NCBI RefSeq assembly: GCF_900103175.1
Contig: NZ_FNLF01000002.1
Span: 1,612,001 to 1,676,000, forward strand
Source: Tsukamurella pulmonis
GTDB taxonomy: Bacteria; Actinomycetota; Actinomycetes; Mycobacteriales; Mycobacteriaceae
Length of the DNA stretch: 64,000 bases
Direction of reading: 5' to 3'
Shown piece by piece: positions 17,610 through 26,695 of this stretch. Position 1 is the stretch's first letter, and every line of letters starts with the position of its first letter. Made by a program: the position numbers and the translations under genes. The notes beneath the pieces are model-generated. The model was given only the letters and a program-made list of their open reading frames with translations. It was not told where the DNA came from and ran no database searches.

Positions 17610-18536
17610 TCACGCGGCGTTCTCGCACAGCGACTGCGCCATCGCTTCCCATGCCGGTCGGACGTCGGCGTCGACCCGGCCGAACTGCGTGAGCAACGCC
17701 GAGCACGCACCACCCGCGTCGTACATCTCGATGGTCGAGACGGTCCCGCCCTCGCCCTGCGAGCGCACGACGGCGCAGCCGTCCACCCGGGCCAGGTCGA
17801 TGTCGACCGCGGCGTCCGCGAAACCCGTGAGGAGCCTCGGCCCCTCGCGCAGTGCGGCGTGGATCGGGCCGCGGCAGGCCTGCGCGACGCCGTCCGAGAC
17901 GACGGCGAAGTCGGTCGGCAGGCCGCTGTCGCAGAGGTACTCGAAGATCCGCGGAATCCACTCGGGGGCGATGGGGCAGTAGCGCTCGGCCCCCGCCGCG
18001 CAGAGTGCCCGCAGTCGCTCGCGACCGCCGGTGAGGATCGGGTCGATCACCGCGTCGCCGACTCCGCCCGGTGATCTGTGCGGATCTGCGCCGAACAACA
18101 TGCCGCCGTGTGGATCGGAGGGCGACAGGTGGCCCAGTGCTCGCACGATCATCCGGTCGGGGTCGCCGGTCACGAACGCCCGGTGCACTGCCGCACCGCG
18201 CCGGTCGGTGAGACCGACCATGCTGGCGTCGGCGGGCCCGCCGGGGGTGTCCTCATCGGTGACTGCGCCCACCACCCGGTCCGGAACGAAGCGCAGCGCG
18301 ATTCGGCCGGAGGCCGGTGCGAACTCCTCGCCGCACACCGTCGGGCGAGCGTAGCGCCCCTCGTGCGCGAGCGTGGCGATCATCGACTCGGTCACGGCCA
18401 CAGCGGTATCGAGGAGGGGGAACGCCCCCGCGACCTGGGTGGCGGAGGCACCGTCGACGGCGACGCTGCCGCGCGAACGCTGCAGTGGGCACCGGCCCCG
18501 GTCGCGGCCGCACCCGGGACAGTGCCGGGCCCGCAT
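17610..18536 (-). CDS. Divergent HemS/HmuS-like heme protein homologue
   Basis: This 308-residue protein shows the two-repeat layout of HemS/HmuS/ChuS proteins, which handle or degrade cytoplasmic heme. In repeat one, HEGRYARPTV, then IALRFVPDRV and GLTDRRGAAVHRAFVTGD line up with the GRYEN, LRLF and FFDxxGxAxHKVYVT blocks of HmuS. In repeat two, RGPIHAALREGPRLLTGFAD and GTVSTIEMYDAGG line up with the tail blocks. The Arg-Asn after the first TRN motif reads ESM here, and the axial-His block (TDVHQFF) reads EWIPRIF, so known heme ligands seem lost. The N-terminus adds a Cys-rich CPGCGRDRGRC. Its ATG overlaps the reductase stop by one base. Family assignment is by eye. Confidence 0.6.
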   Translation of the reverse strand: MRARHCPGCGRDRGRCPLQRSRGSVAVDGASATQVAGAFPLLDTAVAVTESMIATLAHEGRYARPTVCGEEFAPASGRIALRFVPDRVVGAVTDEDTPGGPADASMVGLTDRRGAAVHRAFVTGDPDRMIVRALGHLSPSDPHGGMLFGADPHRSPGGVGDAVIDPILTGGRERLRALCAAGAERYCPIAPEWIPRIFEYLCDSGLPTDFAVVSDGVAQACRGPIHAALREGPRLLTGFADAAVDIDLARVDGCAVVRSQGEGGTVSTIEMYDAGGACSALLTQFGRVDADVRPAWEAMAQSLCENAA

Positions 18537-20317
18537 CAATACACGTCCCGCACGTAGCGCTTCTCCCGTTTGAGCGTCGCGACGTATTCGTCCGCGTCCT
18601 CGGCTCCGCGGCCCCGTTCCGTGGCGATCACCTCGCGCAGGGCGCGATCGACGTCCTTGGCCATCCGCGAGGCGTCGCCGCACACGTAGAAGTAGCCGCC
18701 GTCCTCGAGCCAGGCGTAGAGCTCCCGCGATGCCTCGACCATCCGGGTCTGCACGTAGATCTTCTCCGTCTGGTCCCGGGAGAAGGCCAGGTCCAGGCGG
18801 TGCAGCACACCTGACGCGGTGAGCTCGTCCAGCTCGTCGGCGTAGATGAAGTCGCTCGCGCGGTGCTGGTCGCCGAACAACAGCCAGTTCCGGCCCGCGG
18901 CGGATGAGGCGGCGCGCTCGTGCAGGAACGCGCGGAACGGGGCGATGCCCGTGCCGGGACCGACCATGATCGCGGGCCGCTCGGGGTCGGCAGGGACTCG
19001 GAACGCCGCATTGGGCTGTAATGAGATCCCCGCGACGTCGGCATCGGAGCAACGGTCCGCGAGGAAGGTCGAACACACACCCTGGTGTTCACGACCGGTT
19101 CCCGCACCGTGGCGGACCGCGGCCACGGTCAGGTGGATGCGGTCGGGACTGGTGAGCGGGCTCGACGAGATGGAGTAGGCCCGCGGCTGCAAGGGGCGCA
19201 GCAGGTCCGGGAGCTCTGCGGGGTCGAGCCGGGCGTCCTCGCAGCCGTGCAGGAGGTCGAGGACATCGCGTCCCCACAGCCATGAGTCCAGTGTCTCGCG
19301 CTCTCCGCGGGCGAGGACGGCCGCGAGCTCGGAGCCGGGCGCACGATCCGCGAGTGTCTTGAGCAGGTCCTTCGACGGGGTGCGTATCTCCCAGTCCGAG
19401 GTCAGTCGCGCGGCGAGCGGCGCGCCATCGACATCGGTGTCCGGCGCTGCGCCGAGGCGCGCGAGCAGAGCATCGACCAGCGTGGGAGCGTTGCGCGGCA
19501 TCACGTTCAGGGCGTCGCCCGCCGCGTACTCGATGCCGCTGTCGGCGAGGTCGAACTCGAAATGGCGGATCTCCTTCGCGCTCCCGGCACCGGAGAGCAA
19601 GCGGTTCACCACGAGCCGGGAGGGGAAGGGATTCTTCTTGTTCCATCGCGACCGGGGCTTCGACGGTGCCGCCGGACCTGACGCCGTCGCCACCGCTGCG
19701 GCGTCGGTGGGATCGAGGTGCGCCGCGACCGCCCGCAGCCTCCCGGCCACCTCGGTCATCCAGGCGGAGGCCGGCTCCTCGAAGTCCACGTCGCAGTCCA
19801 CCCTCGGTGCCAGGCGTTGGGCTCCGAGCTGCTCGAGGCGGGTGTCGATGATCTGGCCGGCACGGCAGAAGCCCTCGTAGCCGCTGTCGCCCAGTGCGAG
19901 GACCGAGAAGGCGAGATGTTCCAATCGCGGCGCGGAATCGGCGGACAACGCGTCCCAGAACAGTTCCGCGTTGTCGGGCATCTCGCCCTCGCCGTAGGTC
20001 GAGGTGACCACCAGCAGGTGTGATGCGGCGGCGAGGCTCTCCGGGGTGGCGTCGTCGAGCGCGGCGAGGTCGGCGCCGAGCCCGGTCTCCCGTAGGAGTC
20101 CGACGAGGCGCTCCGCGAGTTCCTCGCTGTTGCCGGTCTGCGTCCCGTAGAGCACGTTCGCGTGGAGCGTGGCAGTGCTCGCGGACTCCGACTGCTCGGC
20201 CTGCGCCGCGGCCAGGCCTGCGAGGAACCCGGACAACCAGGCCCGCTGCCCTCCGGTGAAGACGTCGATGAGCGCGGACGAATCCGCTTCGGGGAGTGCG
20301 TAGGTGGGTGCACTCAT
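18536..20317 (-). CDS. CysJ-like NADPH diflavin reductase
   Basis: This 593-residue protein is a complete diflavin reductase. The N-terminal flavodoxin domain (about 50-200) has YGTQTGNSEE and TSTYGEGEMPDN for FMN. An FAD domain follows with RAYSISSSPLT and GVCSTFLADR. The NADPH domain has GPGTGIAPFRAFLHERA, with the C-terminal KRYVRDVY ending typical of sulfite reductase flavoprotein. CysJ normally feeds the CysI hemoprotein, but no cysI is nearby. The gene overlaps the glutamate-synthase-like gene by four bases and the HemS-like gene by one, so its electron acceptor is probably one of those two. It lies in the operon behind the iron box at 25887. Confidence 0.88.
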   Translation of the reverse strand: MSAPTYALPEADSSALIDVFTGGQRAWLSGFLAGLAAAQAEQSESASTATLHANVLYGTQTGNSEELAERLVGLLRETGLGADLAALDDATPESLAAASHLLVVTSTYGEGEMPDNAELFWDALSADSAPRLEHLAFSVLALGDSGYEGFCRAGQIIDTRLEQLGAQRLAPRVDCDVDFEEPASAWMTEVAGRLRAVAAHLDPTDAAAVATASGPAAPSKPRSRWNKKNPFPSRLVVNRLLSGAGSAKEIRHFEFDLADSGIEYAAGDALNVMPRNAPTLVDALLARLGAAPDTDVDGAPLAARLTSDWEIRTPSKDLLKTLADRAPGSELAAVLARGERETLDSWLWGRDVLDLLHGCEDARLDPAELPDLLRPLQPRAYSISSSPLTSPDRIHLTVAAVRHGAGTGREHQGVCSTFLADRCSDADVAGISLQPNAAFRVPADPERPAIMVGPGTGIAPFRAFLHERAASSAAGRNWLLFGDQHRASDFIYADELDELTASGVLHRLDLAFSRDQTEKIYVQTRMVEASRELYAWLEDGGYFYVCGDASRMAKDVDRALREVIATERGRGAEDADEYVATLKREKRYVRDVY

Positions 20318-23300
20318 GCCAGAGTCTCCTTCGCGAATCGCACCAGGTCCGGCATCGCTCCCTCGACCAGCATCGCGTCGATCGCTGCGTCGTCGAGGAC
20401 GGCGGCATTACGCGCGCGGTGGTGCAGGATCCAGCCGTAGGTGCCGGGAGCGTCCATGCTGAGGACGTTCCGCTCCTCGAGCGAGGTGGTGTAGTCGCCC
20501 AGGCGCTTGGTGGCGATGAGCGCCGCGAGCTCTGCGTCCTCGAAGGTGTCGAGCCGGCCGCGCAGGTATTTGGTGAGACGTTGCCGGACCGCGAAGTCCT
20601 CGGTGAGCACCAGGTTCCGGGCGCGGGCCGACACCCGGGGGTCGTCGTGCCCCGTCGCACCCGCGACGCGTTCTGCCGCCACCTCCTGTGCCAGCGACAG
20701 CACGGTGAACGAGGAGAGCAGCGAGAACGCCTGTGGGGAGCGGGTGTCGCCGAACCGCGGTGCCAGCCCGTCGCCGACGGGCGTGCCCGCACGCAGCGAG
20801 CGCTTGAACTCGCGGAGGCGGTCAGTCGCGACGGAGCCCGCCAGCTCGTCGAGCAGATCCTTGCGACCGTGGGCCGCCCAGATGTGATCGGCGTCCTGGT
20901 AGTGCATGAGCGCTAGAGGAGTGCCCACCGCGATGTTCTCGCGCGTGGTGGCCCAGTCCTCGAGCAGACCTGTGGCGAGTGGGGATCCGGTCGCCTCCGA
21001 GTGCCAGGCGAGCATGGCGCGCACGGCGACCTCGTGGAAGGGCGGGGTGTGGGGGCCCACGAGCGGCTCGACGTGCAGCGAGGAACTCGCGGCGCTCGCG
21101 ACCCGACCGTCGGGGTCGTACTGATAGACGAAACCGCCGCTCATGCCGTTGCCCAGGCCCTTGCCGAAGCCGCCGAGGTTGAGTACTGCACCGCCGGTCA
21201 TGTACTCGCAGCAGTACTCGCCGACCCCCTCGACGACGGCGGTGGCGCCCGAATTCCGTACTGCGAAGCGGTCGCCCGCCTCGCCCTGCACGAAGGTGCG
21301 CCCGCCGGTGGCGCCGAACAGCGCGAAGTTGCCGATCAGAACGTTCGCCCCGGAAGCGGCGCCGCCGCCGCCGGGGGAGCGGACCACCACGCGGCCGCCG
21401 CATTGGCTCTTGCCGACGCCGTCGTTGGCGGTTCCGGTGTGCTGCAATTCCATGCCGTCGGTGCAGAAGACGCCGTAGGACTGCCCGGCGCTGCCGTGCG
21501 AGAGCACACGGACGGCCCCGTCGGCGAGGAAGCGGCGCCCGCGCTCGTCGGTGAGGACGGCGGGATGGTCGTCGGGTACCGGGACGCCGGCGAACGCTCC
21601 ACGCTGGTCCGCCTCGGGGTGGTTGAGCAGTCGCTCCAGATCGACGGCGAGCTGGCCGCCCACCGACTTGTTCGGGTTCGACAGCGCAATCCCGGCAACG
21701 GTGATCGACTCCGCGTTCGCGGTGAACAGGCGGTCACGGACCTCGCGGAGCAGGTGGTCGTCCACCGAGTAGTCCTTCTCGAGGTACACGGGGTCGACGA
21801 CGGTCCGCGGCGCAGGGGCGTGGAGCATCGCCCGCACGTCGAGGTGACCGACGGCGGCGGGGTGTTCCAGGAGCTGCAGGAGGTCTGTGCGGCCGCGAGC
21901 CTCGCGCAGTGATCGGAGTCCGAGCCGCGCGAGCAGGCCGCGCACGTCGTGCGCGATGTTGAGCAGGTACTGCGCGAGTGCGCGCGGATCCCCGTCGAAC
22001 ACCTCGGGATTGGTGGTGAGGCCGGCCGGGCACTTGAGGTTGCAGTTCTTGGCCATGACGCACTTGAGCATCATCAGGGCCGTGGTGCCGAACTCGAACG
22101 AGTCGCCGCCGAGCAGCGCGGAGACCACCACGTCGCCACCGGTCTGGTGTGCTCCGGAACAGCGCAGTGTCACCTTGTCGCGCAGGCCGTTCGCGACCAG
22201 GGCCTGGTGTACTTCGGCTACGCCGATCTCGGCGGAGCGGCCGGCGTACTTGAGGCTGGTCACGGCCGCGGCCCCGGTGCCGCCGGTGTTGCCGGCGACG
22301 TTGATCACATCGGCACCCGCTTTCGCGACGCCGACCGCGATCGTGCCGATGCCCTCGGAGGAGACGAGTTTGACGACCACCCGCACGCGGGCCGCCTTGC
22401 AGTCGTGGATCAGCTGGGCCAAGTCCTCGATCGAATAGGTGTCGTGGTGGGGCGGGGGAGAGATCAGCTCGATGCCGGGGGTGCCCCCGCGGGCCGCCGC
22501 GATGTCGACGGTGACCTTCGGCCCCGGAAGCTGTCCGCCCTCGCCGGGCTTGGCGCCCTGACCGATCTTGATCTCGAGCTCCTCGAGCATCGGGTCCGCG
22601 AGGTATCCGGACCAGATGCCGAACCGGCCGGAGGCGAACTGCTTGATCCGCGAGCCGCGGATGGTGCCGTAGCGGGTGCGGTGCTCGCCGCCCTCGCCGC
22701 AGTTCGACATTCCGCCGACCATGTTGGTGCCGTGCGCGACCGCCTCGTGGGCGCTGGCGACGAGCGCGCCGTGACTCATCGCTCCGGACGCCAGCGTGCG
22801 TGTGATCTCGTGTGCGGGTTGCACGTCGTCGAGATCGAGCGAGCGGGGCGCCGCGCACAGCAGGGCCAGGTACCGCCGCGCTCGCCCGGTGGCCTCGATC
22901 AGCGCGCCGGTCGAGGGCCCTGCCTCGACCGAGACCTCGTCGGCGAACAGTTCGCGGAGGAAGTCGGCGAACCCGGTGTAGGCCGCAGCGGCGTCGTTCT
23001 GCGGTAGGTCCGTCAGGTGCACCACGAACCGGCCTTCCTCCGGGGCGTGCACGGTGAGGCCGCGCGTCGGCAGGCTCGCGTTGCCGTCCAGTGAGAATCG
23101 GGCCAGCTCCCGGTGGAACTCCTGTGCCGTCGTGAGCATCGTGACGTCCGCGGGCAGTGCCAACACATCGCGGAGCGCCGACGGGCGTCGCTCGCGTTCG
23201 ACCAGCGTGGCGGCGAGGAATTCGCGGTAGCCGTCGGTGATCTCGAAGCCGTCGATCTGACGCGGGAGCAGCGCTTTGAAGCCGCTGTTGCGGTACGCGG

Positions 23301-25848
23301 CGTCGTCGAGCCCGAAGGCGTCGTCGAGGCGCGAGAGCGTGAGCAGGCGCAGCGAGGTGGATCCGATGCCGTCGGGACCGGTCAGGGCCAGGGGCTCCTC
23401 GGCCATCCGGGTGAAGCCGCGGACGGCGTTGATGCCGTAGGAGTGTCCGGCACCGTCGGAGCGCTCCTTGAACAGGCCCAGCAGCGGTACGTCGTGCTCC
23501 TCGGCGACGGACGCCGCGCGTTCGTGCCAATCGGTGTTCGCCTCCGCGATCCTGGTGAAGCCGACGCCCCCGACGGGGGCGTCCAGATGCGGGAAGTACC
23601 GGGCCAGTACGGGATCGCGGGTATCCAGGTAGTTGGGCTCGAAGAACTGGCCGCCGATGTACGACTCGGCGGTGCACAGACCGACGCGGCCCATCGTCTT
23701 CGCGAGCGCCTTCTCCGCGGCCTTGCGGAACCGGTCGAAAGCGCGGTCGGTGTCGGTGAGCTCGGTGGCGGGCGCGGCCTCCGACGGGAACCTCTCCTCG
23801 GCCCGGAGACGAGCGGACAGAGAATAGGCTGCGGACGCACCGAATCCCAGCGCTGAGGCGATGTGGTGCGAGGACGGCAGCTGGCCGCTCTCGGCGACGA
23901 GGGAGAGGCGCAGCCGCAGGCCAGTTTCGGTGAGCCGGACATCCACCGCGGCGAGTGCCAGCAGTAGCGGCAGCGGCGCCTGCTCCCGGGAGACGGCACG
24001 GTCGGTGAGCACGGCGATACCGCCGCCACCGCGTGCGAACTCCTCCACCTCGTCGCACAGCCGCTCGACCGCCGCGAGGACGGACTCGGCGTTGGCGTCG
24101 GCATCGCCGGGGGCCGGGCGGTAGAGCAGGTCGAAGTGTTCGACGGGGGTGACCTCCTGGAAGCGGAGCTTCACCATGTCCAGGTGGCTGAGGATCGGCG
24201 ATTCCACGACGATCTGCGGTGTGCGGTGTCCGTGCTCGGCGTTGCCCAGCGCCACCCGCATGCTCATGGCGTCGGCCTCTCGGATGGAGTCCAGAGGAGG
24301 GTTCGTCACTTGGGCGAAGCGCTGCGAGAAGTACTTGGCCATGCCGCCCTCGTGGTCCGAGAGTGCGTTGATCGCGTTGCCGTAGCCCATCGCGGAGATC
24401 CGCTCGGCACCGTCGGCGAGCATCGGATCGAGGAGAAACCGGAAGCTCTCCTGGTTGAGCGAGTAGGCGACGTACCGCCCGTGCAGGCTGAGATCGCCGG
24501 GGTAGCCGAGCGTTCCGGTGTCGCGCTGGATGACCGGCGGCGCGATGTCGGCGAGGTTCACTCGCGCGGCGCTCAGCAGTGCGGCGTAGTCGCGGCGCGC
24601 TGCCAGCAGTTCGAGGGCCTCCGCGGTGCGGCGGACCCGACCGTCGCCGGCCCGGTGATCCACGTAGAGCATGCCGCCGGCCTCGATGCGTCCGCGGTGG
24701 AGCACCTCGTTCGAAGGAAAGGGCACCTGCCCGGCCTCGGACGCGACGACGACGTACTCGGCGGTCTCGACGGTGCGCAGGGGCCGCAGCCCCAGACGGT
24801 CGAGGCGCGCGCCCACGACGTCGCCGTCGGAGAAGATCAGTGCGGCCGGTCCGTCGTTCTTCTCCTCACTGAGGGAGAAGAACTCGAGCATGTCGCGGAC
24901 CGGACGCGGGACTGAGCGGTCGTTCTCCCATGCCGGCGGCATGAGCGAGACGACGGCCTCCACCAGGCCCAGCCCGTCGTCGAACACTCGGCTCTGCAAC
25001 GACTGGTCGAGCCGACTCGAATCCGACTGCCCCGGCGGTCGGACGATGGTGCGCGCCTTGGCGCGGGCGACGGCGTCGTCGGCGAGGCGGTTCTTGCGGT
25101 CGGTGTTGAGCTCGCCGTTGTGCGCCATCAAACGGAAGGGCTGCGCCATCGAGGGGTGCGGCTCGGTGTTGGTGGAGAAGCGGGTGTGGAAGTACAAGGT
25201 GCACACGGAGTGCCGCGGGTCCGTGAGATCGGTGAAGTACCGGATCACCTCGTCGGCGTTCAGCCTGCCCTTGAGCGTCTGCGTGCGTGTGCTCAGCGAC
25301 AGCGGATAGAGGCCCGCGAGATCCGGCGCGTCGTATGCGGCGCGTTCGATCGCGAGAAGCGCCGCGTTGGCGGCGCGGTCCACGTCGATCCGCGGAAGCT
25401 GCGCCGGTGCCGTGAACACCCACTGCGTGATCGCGAGTTGGTAGGGCAGAGCGGCGGGACGGAGCGCGGTGGGATCGACCGGGACGTCGCGCTCGGTGAC
25501 CACCGCGAAACCGTGCTCGACGAGCGCCGCACGGACCAGTTCCCGAGCGGCCGGGCCCTGCCCGGGATCGGATGGCAGGAACAGGTTGGCGACGCCGAAT
25601 CGGCCGCGTTCGAGGGGCGCGCCGGTGATCGCCCGGAAGAACTCCACGGACAGGTCGACGTTGACCCCGGCCCCGTCGCCCACGCCTTCGGCGGACATGC
25701 CACCGCGGTGGGGGATGGCGCACAGCGCGTGCTCGCCGTGGGCGATCACGTCGTGGTGCTGGGTGCCGTCCTTGCGGGTGATGAAGCCGACGCCGCAGGC
25801 GCTCGACTCCCGGGTGGGGTCGTACAGACCGATTCGTGGTTCGTTCAA
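20314..25848 (-). CDS. Glutamate-synthase-like protein (GltB-related, long form)
   Basis: This 1844-residue protein follows GltB domain order. A class II glutaminase has the nucleophile at Cys18 (SSACGVGF), MAHNGELNTDRKN and SDSSRLDQSLQ. A central domain follows, then the FMN synthase barrel (QGAKPGEGGQLPGPKV, ISPPPHHDTYSIEDLAQLI), the 3Fe-4S motif KCVMAKNCNLKCPAG near residue 1266, and the GXGXG helix near 1490. Ordinary GltB is about 1500 residues; here about 190 extra residues (1651-1844) have no motif I recognise. The usual SGHDGGTGA loop reads AGNTGGTGA. No gltD lies nearby; a diflavin reductase overlaps instead. The start is TTG 25848, with an iron box 38 bases upstream. Glutamate production is not certain. 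Confidence 0.82.
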   Translation of the reverse strand: MNEPRIGLYDPTRESSACGVGFITRKDGTQHHDVIAHGEHALCAIPHRGGMSAEGVGDGAGVNVDLSVEFFRAITGAPLERGRFGVANLFLPSDPGQGPAARELVRAALVEHGFAVVTERDVPVDPTALRPAALPYQLAITQWVFTAPAQLPRIDVDRAANAALLAIERAAYDAPDLAGLYPLSLSTRTQTLKGRLNADEVIRYFTDLTDPRHSVCTLYFHTRFSTNTEPHPSMAQPFRLMAHNGELNTDRKNRLADDAVARAKARTIVRPPGQSDSSRLDQSLQSRVFDDGLGLVEAVVSLMPPAWENDRSVPRPVRDMLEFFSLSEEKNDGPAALIFSDGDVVGARLDRLGLRPLRTVETAEYVVVASEAGQVPFPSNEVLHRGRIEAGGMLYVDHRAGDGRVRRTAEALELLAARRDYAALLSAARVNLADIAPPVIQRDTGTLGYPGDLSLHGRYVAYSLNQESFRFLLDPMLADGAERISAMGYGNAINALSDHEGGMAKYFSQRFAQVTNPPLDSIREADAMSMRVALGNAEHGHRTPQIVVESPILSHLDMVKLRFQEVTPVEHFDLLYRPAPGDADANAESVLAAVERLCDEVEEFARGGGGIAVLTDRAVSREQAPLPLLLALAAVDVRLTETGLRLRLSLVAESGQLPSSHHIASALGFGASAAYSLSARLRAEERFPSEAAPATELTDTDRAFDRFRKAAEKALAKTMGRVGLCTAESYIGGQFFEPNYLDTRDPVLARYFPHLDAPVGGVGFTRIAEANTDWHERAASVAEEHDVPLLGLFKERSDGAGHSYGINAVRGFTRMAEEPLALTGPDGIGSTSLRLLTLSRLDDAFGLDDAAYRNSGFKALLPRQIDGFEITDGYREFLAATLVERERRPSALRDVLALPADVTMLTTAQEFHRELARFSLDGNASLPTRGLTVHAPEEGRFVVHLTDLPQNDAAAAYTGFADFLRELFADEVSVEAGPSTGALIEATGRARRYLALLCAAPRSLDLDDVQPAHEITRTLASGAMSHGALVASAHEAVAHGTNMVGGMSNCGEGGEHRTRYGTIRGSRIKQFASGRFGIWSGYLADPMLEELEIKIGQGAKPGEGGQLPGPKVTVDIAAARGGTPGIELISPPPHHDTYSIEDLAQLIHDCKAARVRVVVKLVSSEGIGTIAVGVAKAGADVINVAGNTGGTGAAAVTSLKYAGRSAEIGVAEVHQALVANGLRDKVTLRCSGAHQTGGDVVVSALLGGDSFEFGTTALMMLKCVMAKNCNLKCPAGLTTNPEVFDGDPRALAQYLLNIAHDVRGLLARLGLRSLREARGRTDLLQLLEHPAAVGHLDVRAMLHAPAPRTVVDPVYLEKDYSVDDHLLREVRDRLFTANAESITVAGIALSNPNKSVGGQLAVDLERLLNHPEADQRGAFAGVPVPDDHPAVLTDERGRRFLADGAVRVLSHGSAGQSYGVFCTDGMELQHTGTANDGVGKSQCGGRVVVRSPGGGGAASGANVLIGNFALFGATGGRTFVQGEAGDRFAVRNSGATAVVEGVGEYCCEYMTGGAVLNLGGFGKGLGNGMSGGFVYQYDPDGRVASAASSSLHVEPLVGPHTPPFHEVAVRAMLAWHSEATGSPLATGLLEDWATTRENIAVGTPLALMHYQDADHIWAAHGRKDLLDELAGSVATDRLREFKRSLRAGTPVGDGLAPRFGDTRSPQAFSLLSSFTVLSLAQEVAAERVAGATGHDDPRVSARARNLVLTEDFAVRQRLTKYLRGRLDTFEDAELAALIATKRLGDYTTSLEERNVLSMDAPGTYGWILHHRARNAAVLDDAAIDAMLVEGAMPDLVRFAKETLA

Positions 25849-25886
25849 CGGATCACTCTCACTCGGGGCGCAGTACCTGAAGTGAG

Positions 25887-25905
25887 AATGGTAAGGCTAA
25901 CCTTA
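25887..25905 (-). promoter_or_regulatory. IdeR/DtxR iron box
   Basis: AATGGTAAGGCTAACCTTA matches the IdeR/DtxR consensus TWAGGTWAGSCTWACCTWA at 17 of 19 positions. It lies 38 bases before the TTG of the glutamate-synthase-like gene, where a bound repressor would block transcription when iron is plentiful. It is also 75 bases before the divergent acetyltransferase, which may share the control. Confidence 0.8.
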
Positions 25906-25980
25906 TGATCGCGCCATGTGTGGTCCGTCACGCGCCCGAATTCGGTTGCCTCGGGCCCGGTCGCGCCCCACACTGCGGTC

Positions 25981-26505
25981 ATGGACCCCGTCGAGCTGCG
26001 CACCCCTCACCTGATTCTGCGTCGCCCCAACGGCGGCGACGCCCCGGCGATCGCGGAGGCGTGCGCCGACCCTGGAATTCAGCGGTACGTCCCGGTTCCG
26101 TCCCCGTACACCGAGGGTGATGCGCGCGAGTTCGTGGCGACCGCCGTGCGCGAGTGGGAGGCGGACGAGTCGTACGCCTTCGTCGCGCTGGCCGGCGCTG
26201 ATCTCGTCGGCGTCTCGCAGCTCACTCGGAAAGAGGCTGGGCTCGTGGAGTTGGGCTACTGGGCCGCGCCGGGCAATCGCCGCTGCGGTTACACACTCGA
26301 GGCGGCCCGGCGTGTGTGCCAATGGGGCTTCGACATCCTCGGTATTCACCGCATCGACTGGTGGGCCGTGGTGGGGAACCACGGTTCCCGCGCGGTCGCG
26401 GAGTCGATCGGCTTCGAGGTGGAGGGCGTACTGCGGCAGCGGGCGATGCTCCGCGGGGTTCCGCAGGACTGGTGGATCGGTGGCCTGCTCACCAGGCCGG
26501 ACTGA
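25981..26505 (+). CDS. GNAT acetyltransferase (RimJ/RimL-like)
   Basis: This 174-residue protein begins VELRTPHLILRRPNGGDAPA, the usual N-terminus of the RimJ/RimL branch. It carries the acetyl-CoA loop region ELGYWAAPGNRRCGYTLEAA and the late GNHGSRAVAESIGFEVEG block. It transfers an acetyl group to an unknown amine, possibly a protein N-terminus. ATG 25981 is chosen because the family motif begins six residues later. It is divergent from the iron-box operon. A terminator at 26575 separates it from the convergent tRNA-His. Confidence 0.85.
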   Translation: MDPVELRTPHLILRRPNGGDAPAIAEACADPGIQRYVPVPSPYTEGDAREFVATAVREWEADESYAFVALAGADLVGVSQLTRKEAGLVELGYWAAPGNRRCGYTLEAARRVCQWGFDILGIHRIDWWAVVGNHGSRAVAESIGFEVEGVLRQRAMLRGVPQDWWIGGLLTRPD

Positions 26506-26574
26506 TCCGCGATCATCGTGCTGCATCCGCAGCGGTGGTCGGTTGATGTTCAGTTGTGCGCAGCCACGAAAAAA

Positions 26575-26609
26575 CCCGGTCTCGCAACGAATCCTGTTGC
26601 AAGACCGGG
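26575..26609. terminator. Bidirectional terminator between GNAT gene and tRNA-His
   Basis: A 14-bp stem (26575-26588 with 26596-26609, one G-T pair) has a 7-base loop and is flanked by an A-run and a T-run (ctttt). It serves both the plus-strand acetyltransferase and the minus-strand tRNA. Confidence 0.88.
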
Positions 26610-26621
26610 CTTTTCATCCGG

Positions 26622-26695
26622 GGTGGATGACGGGACTCGAACCCGCGACAGCCAGAATCACAATCTGGTGCTCTACCAACTGAACTACACCCACC
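26622..26695 (-). tRNA. tRNA-His (anticodon GTG)
   Basis: The minus-strand cloverleaf has acceptor GTGGGTG / CATCCAC, anticodon arm CCAGA-TTGTGAT-TCTGG giving anticodon GTG, and T-arm GCGGGTTCGAGTCCCGT. The additional G at position -1 opposite a C discriminator, the tRNA-His identity element, is encoded (26695 with 26622). Confidence 0.96.

Noticed and set aside
18536-20317. Assimilatory sulfite reductase flavoprotein subunit (cysJ proper)
   Set aside because: Sequence is CysJ-like, but there is no cysI or other cys gene nearby and the gene is coupled to the GltB-like gene, so the symbol cysJ is not assigned.
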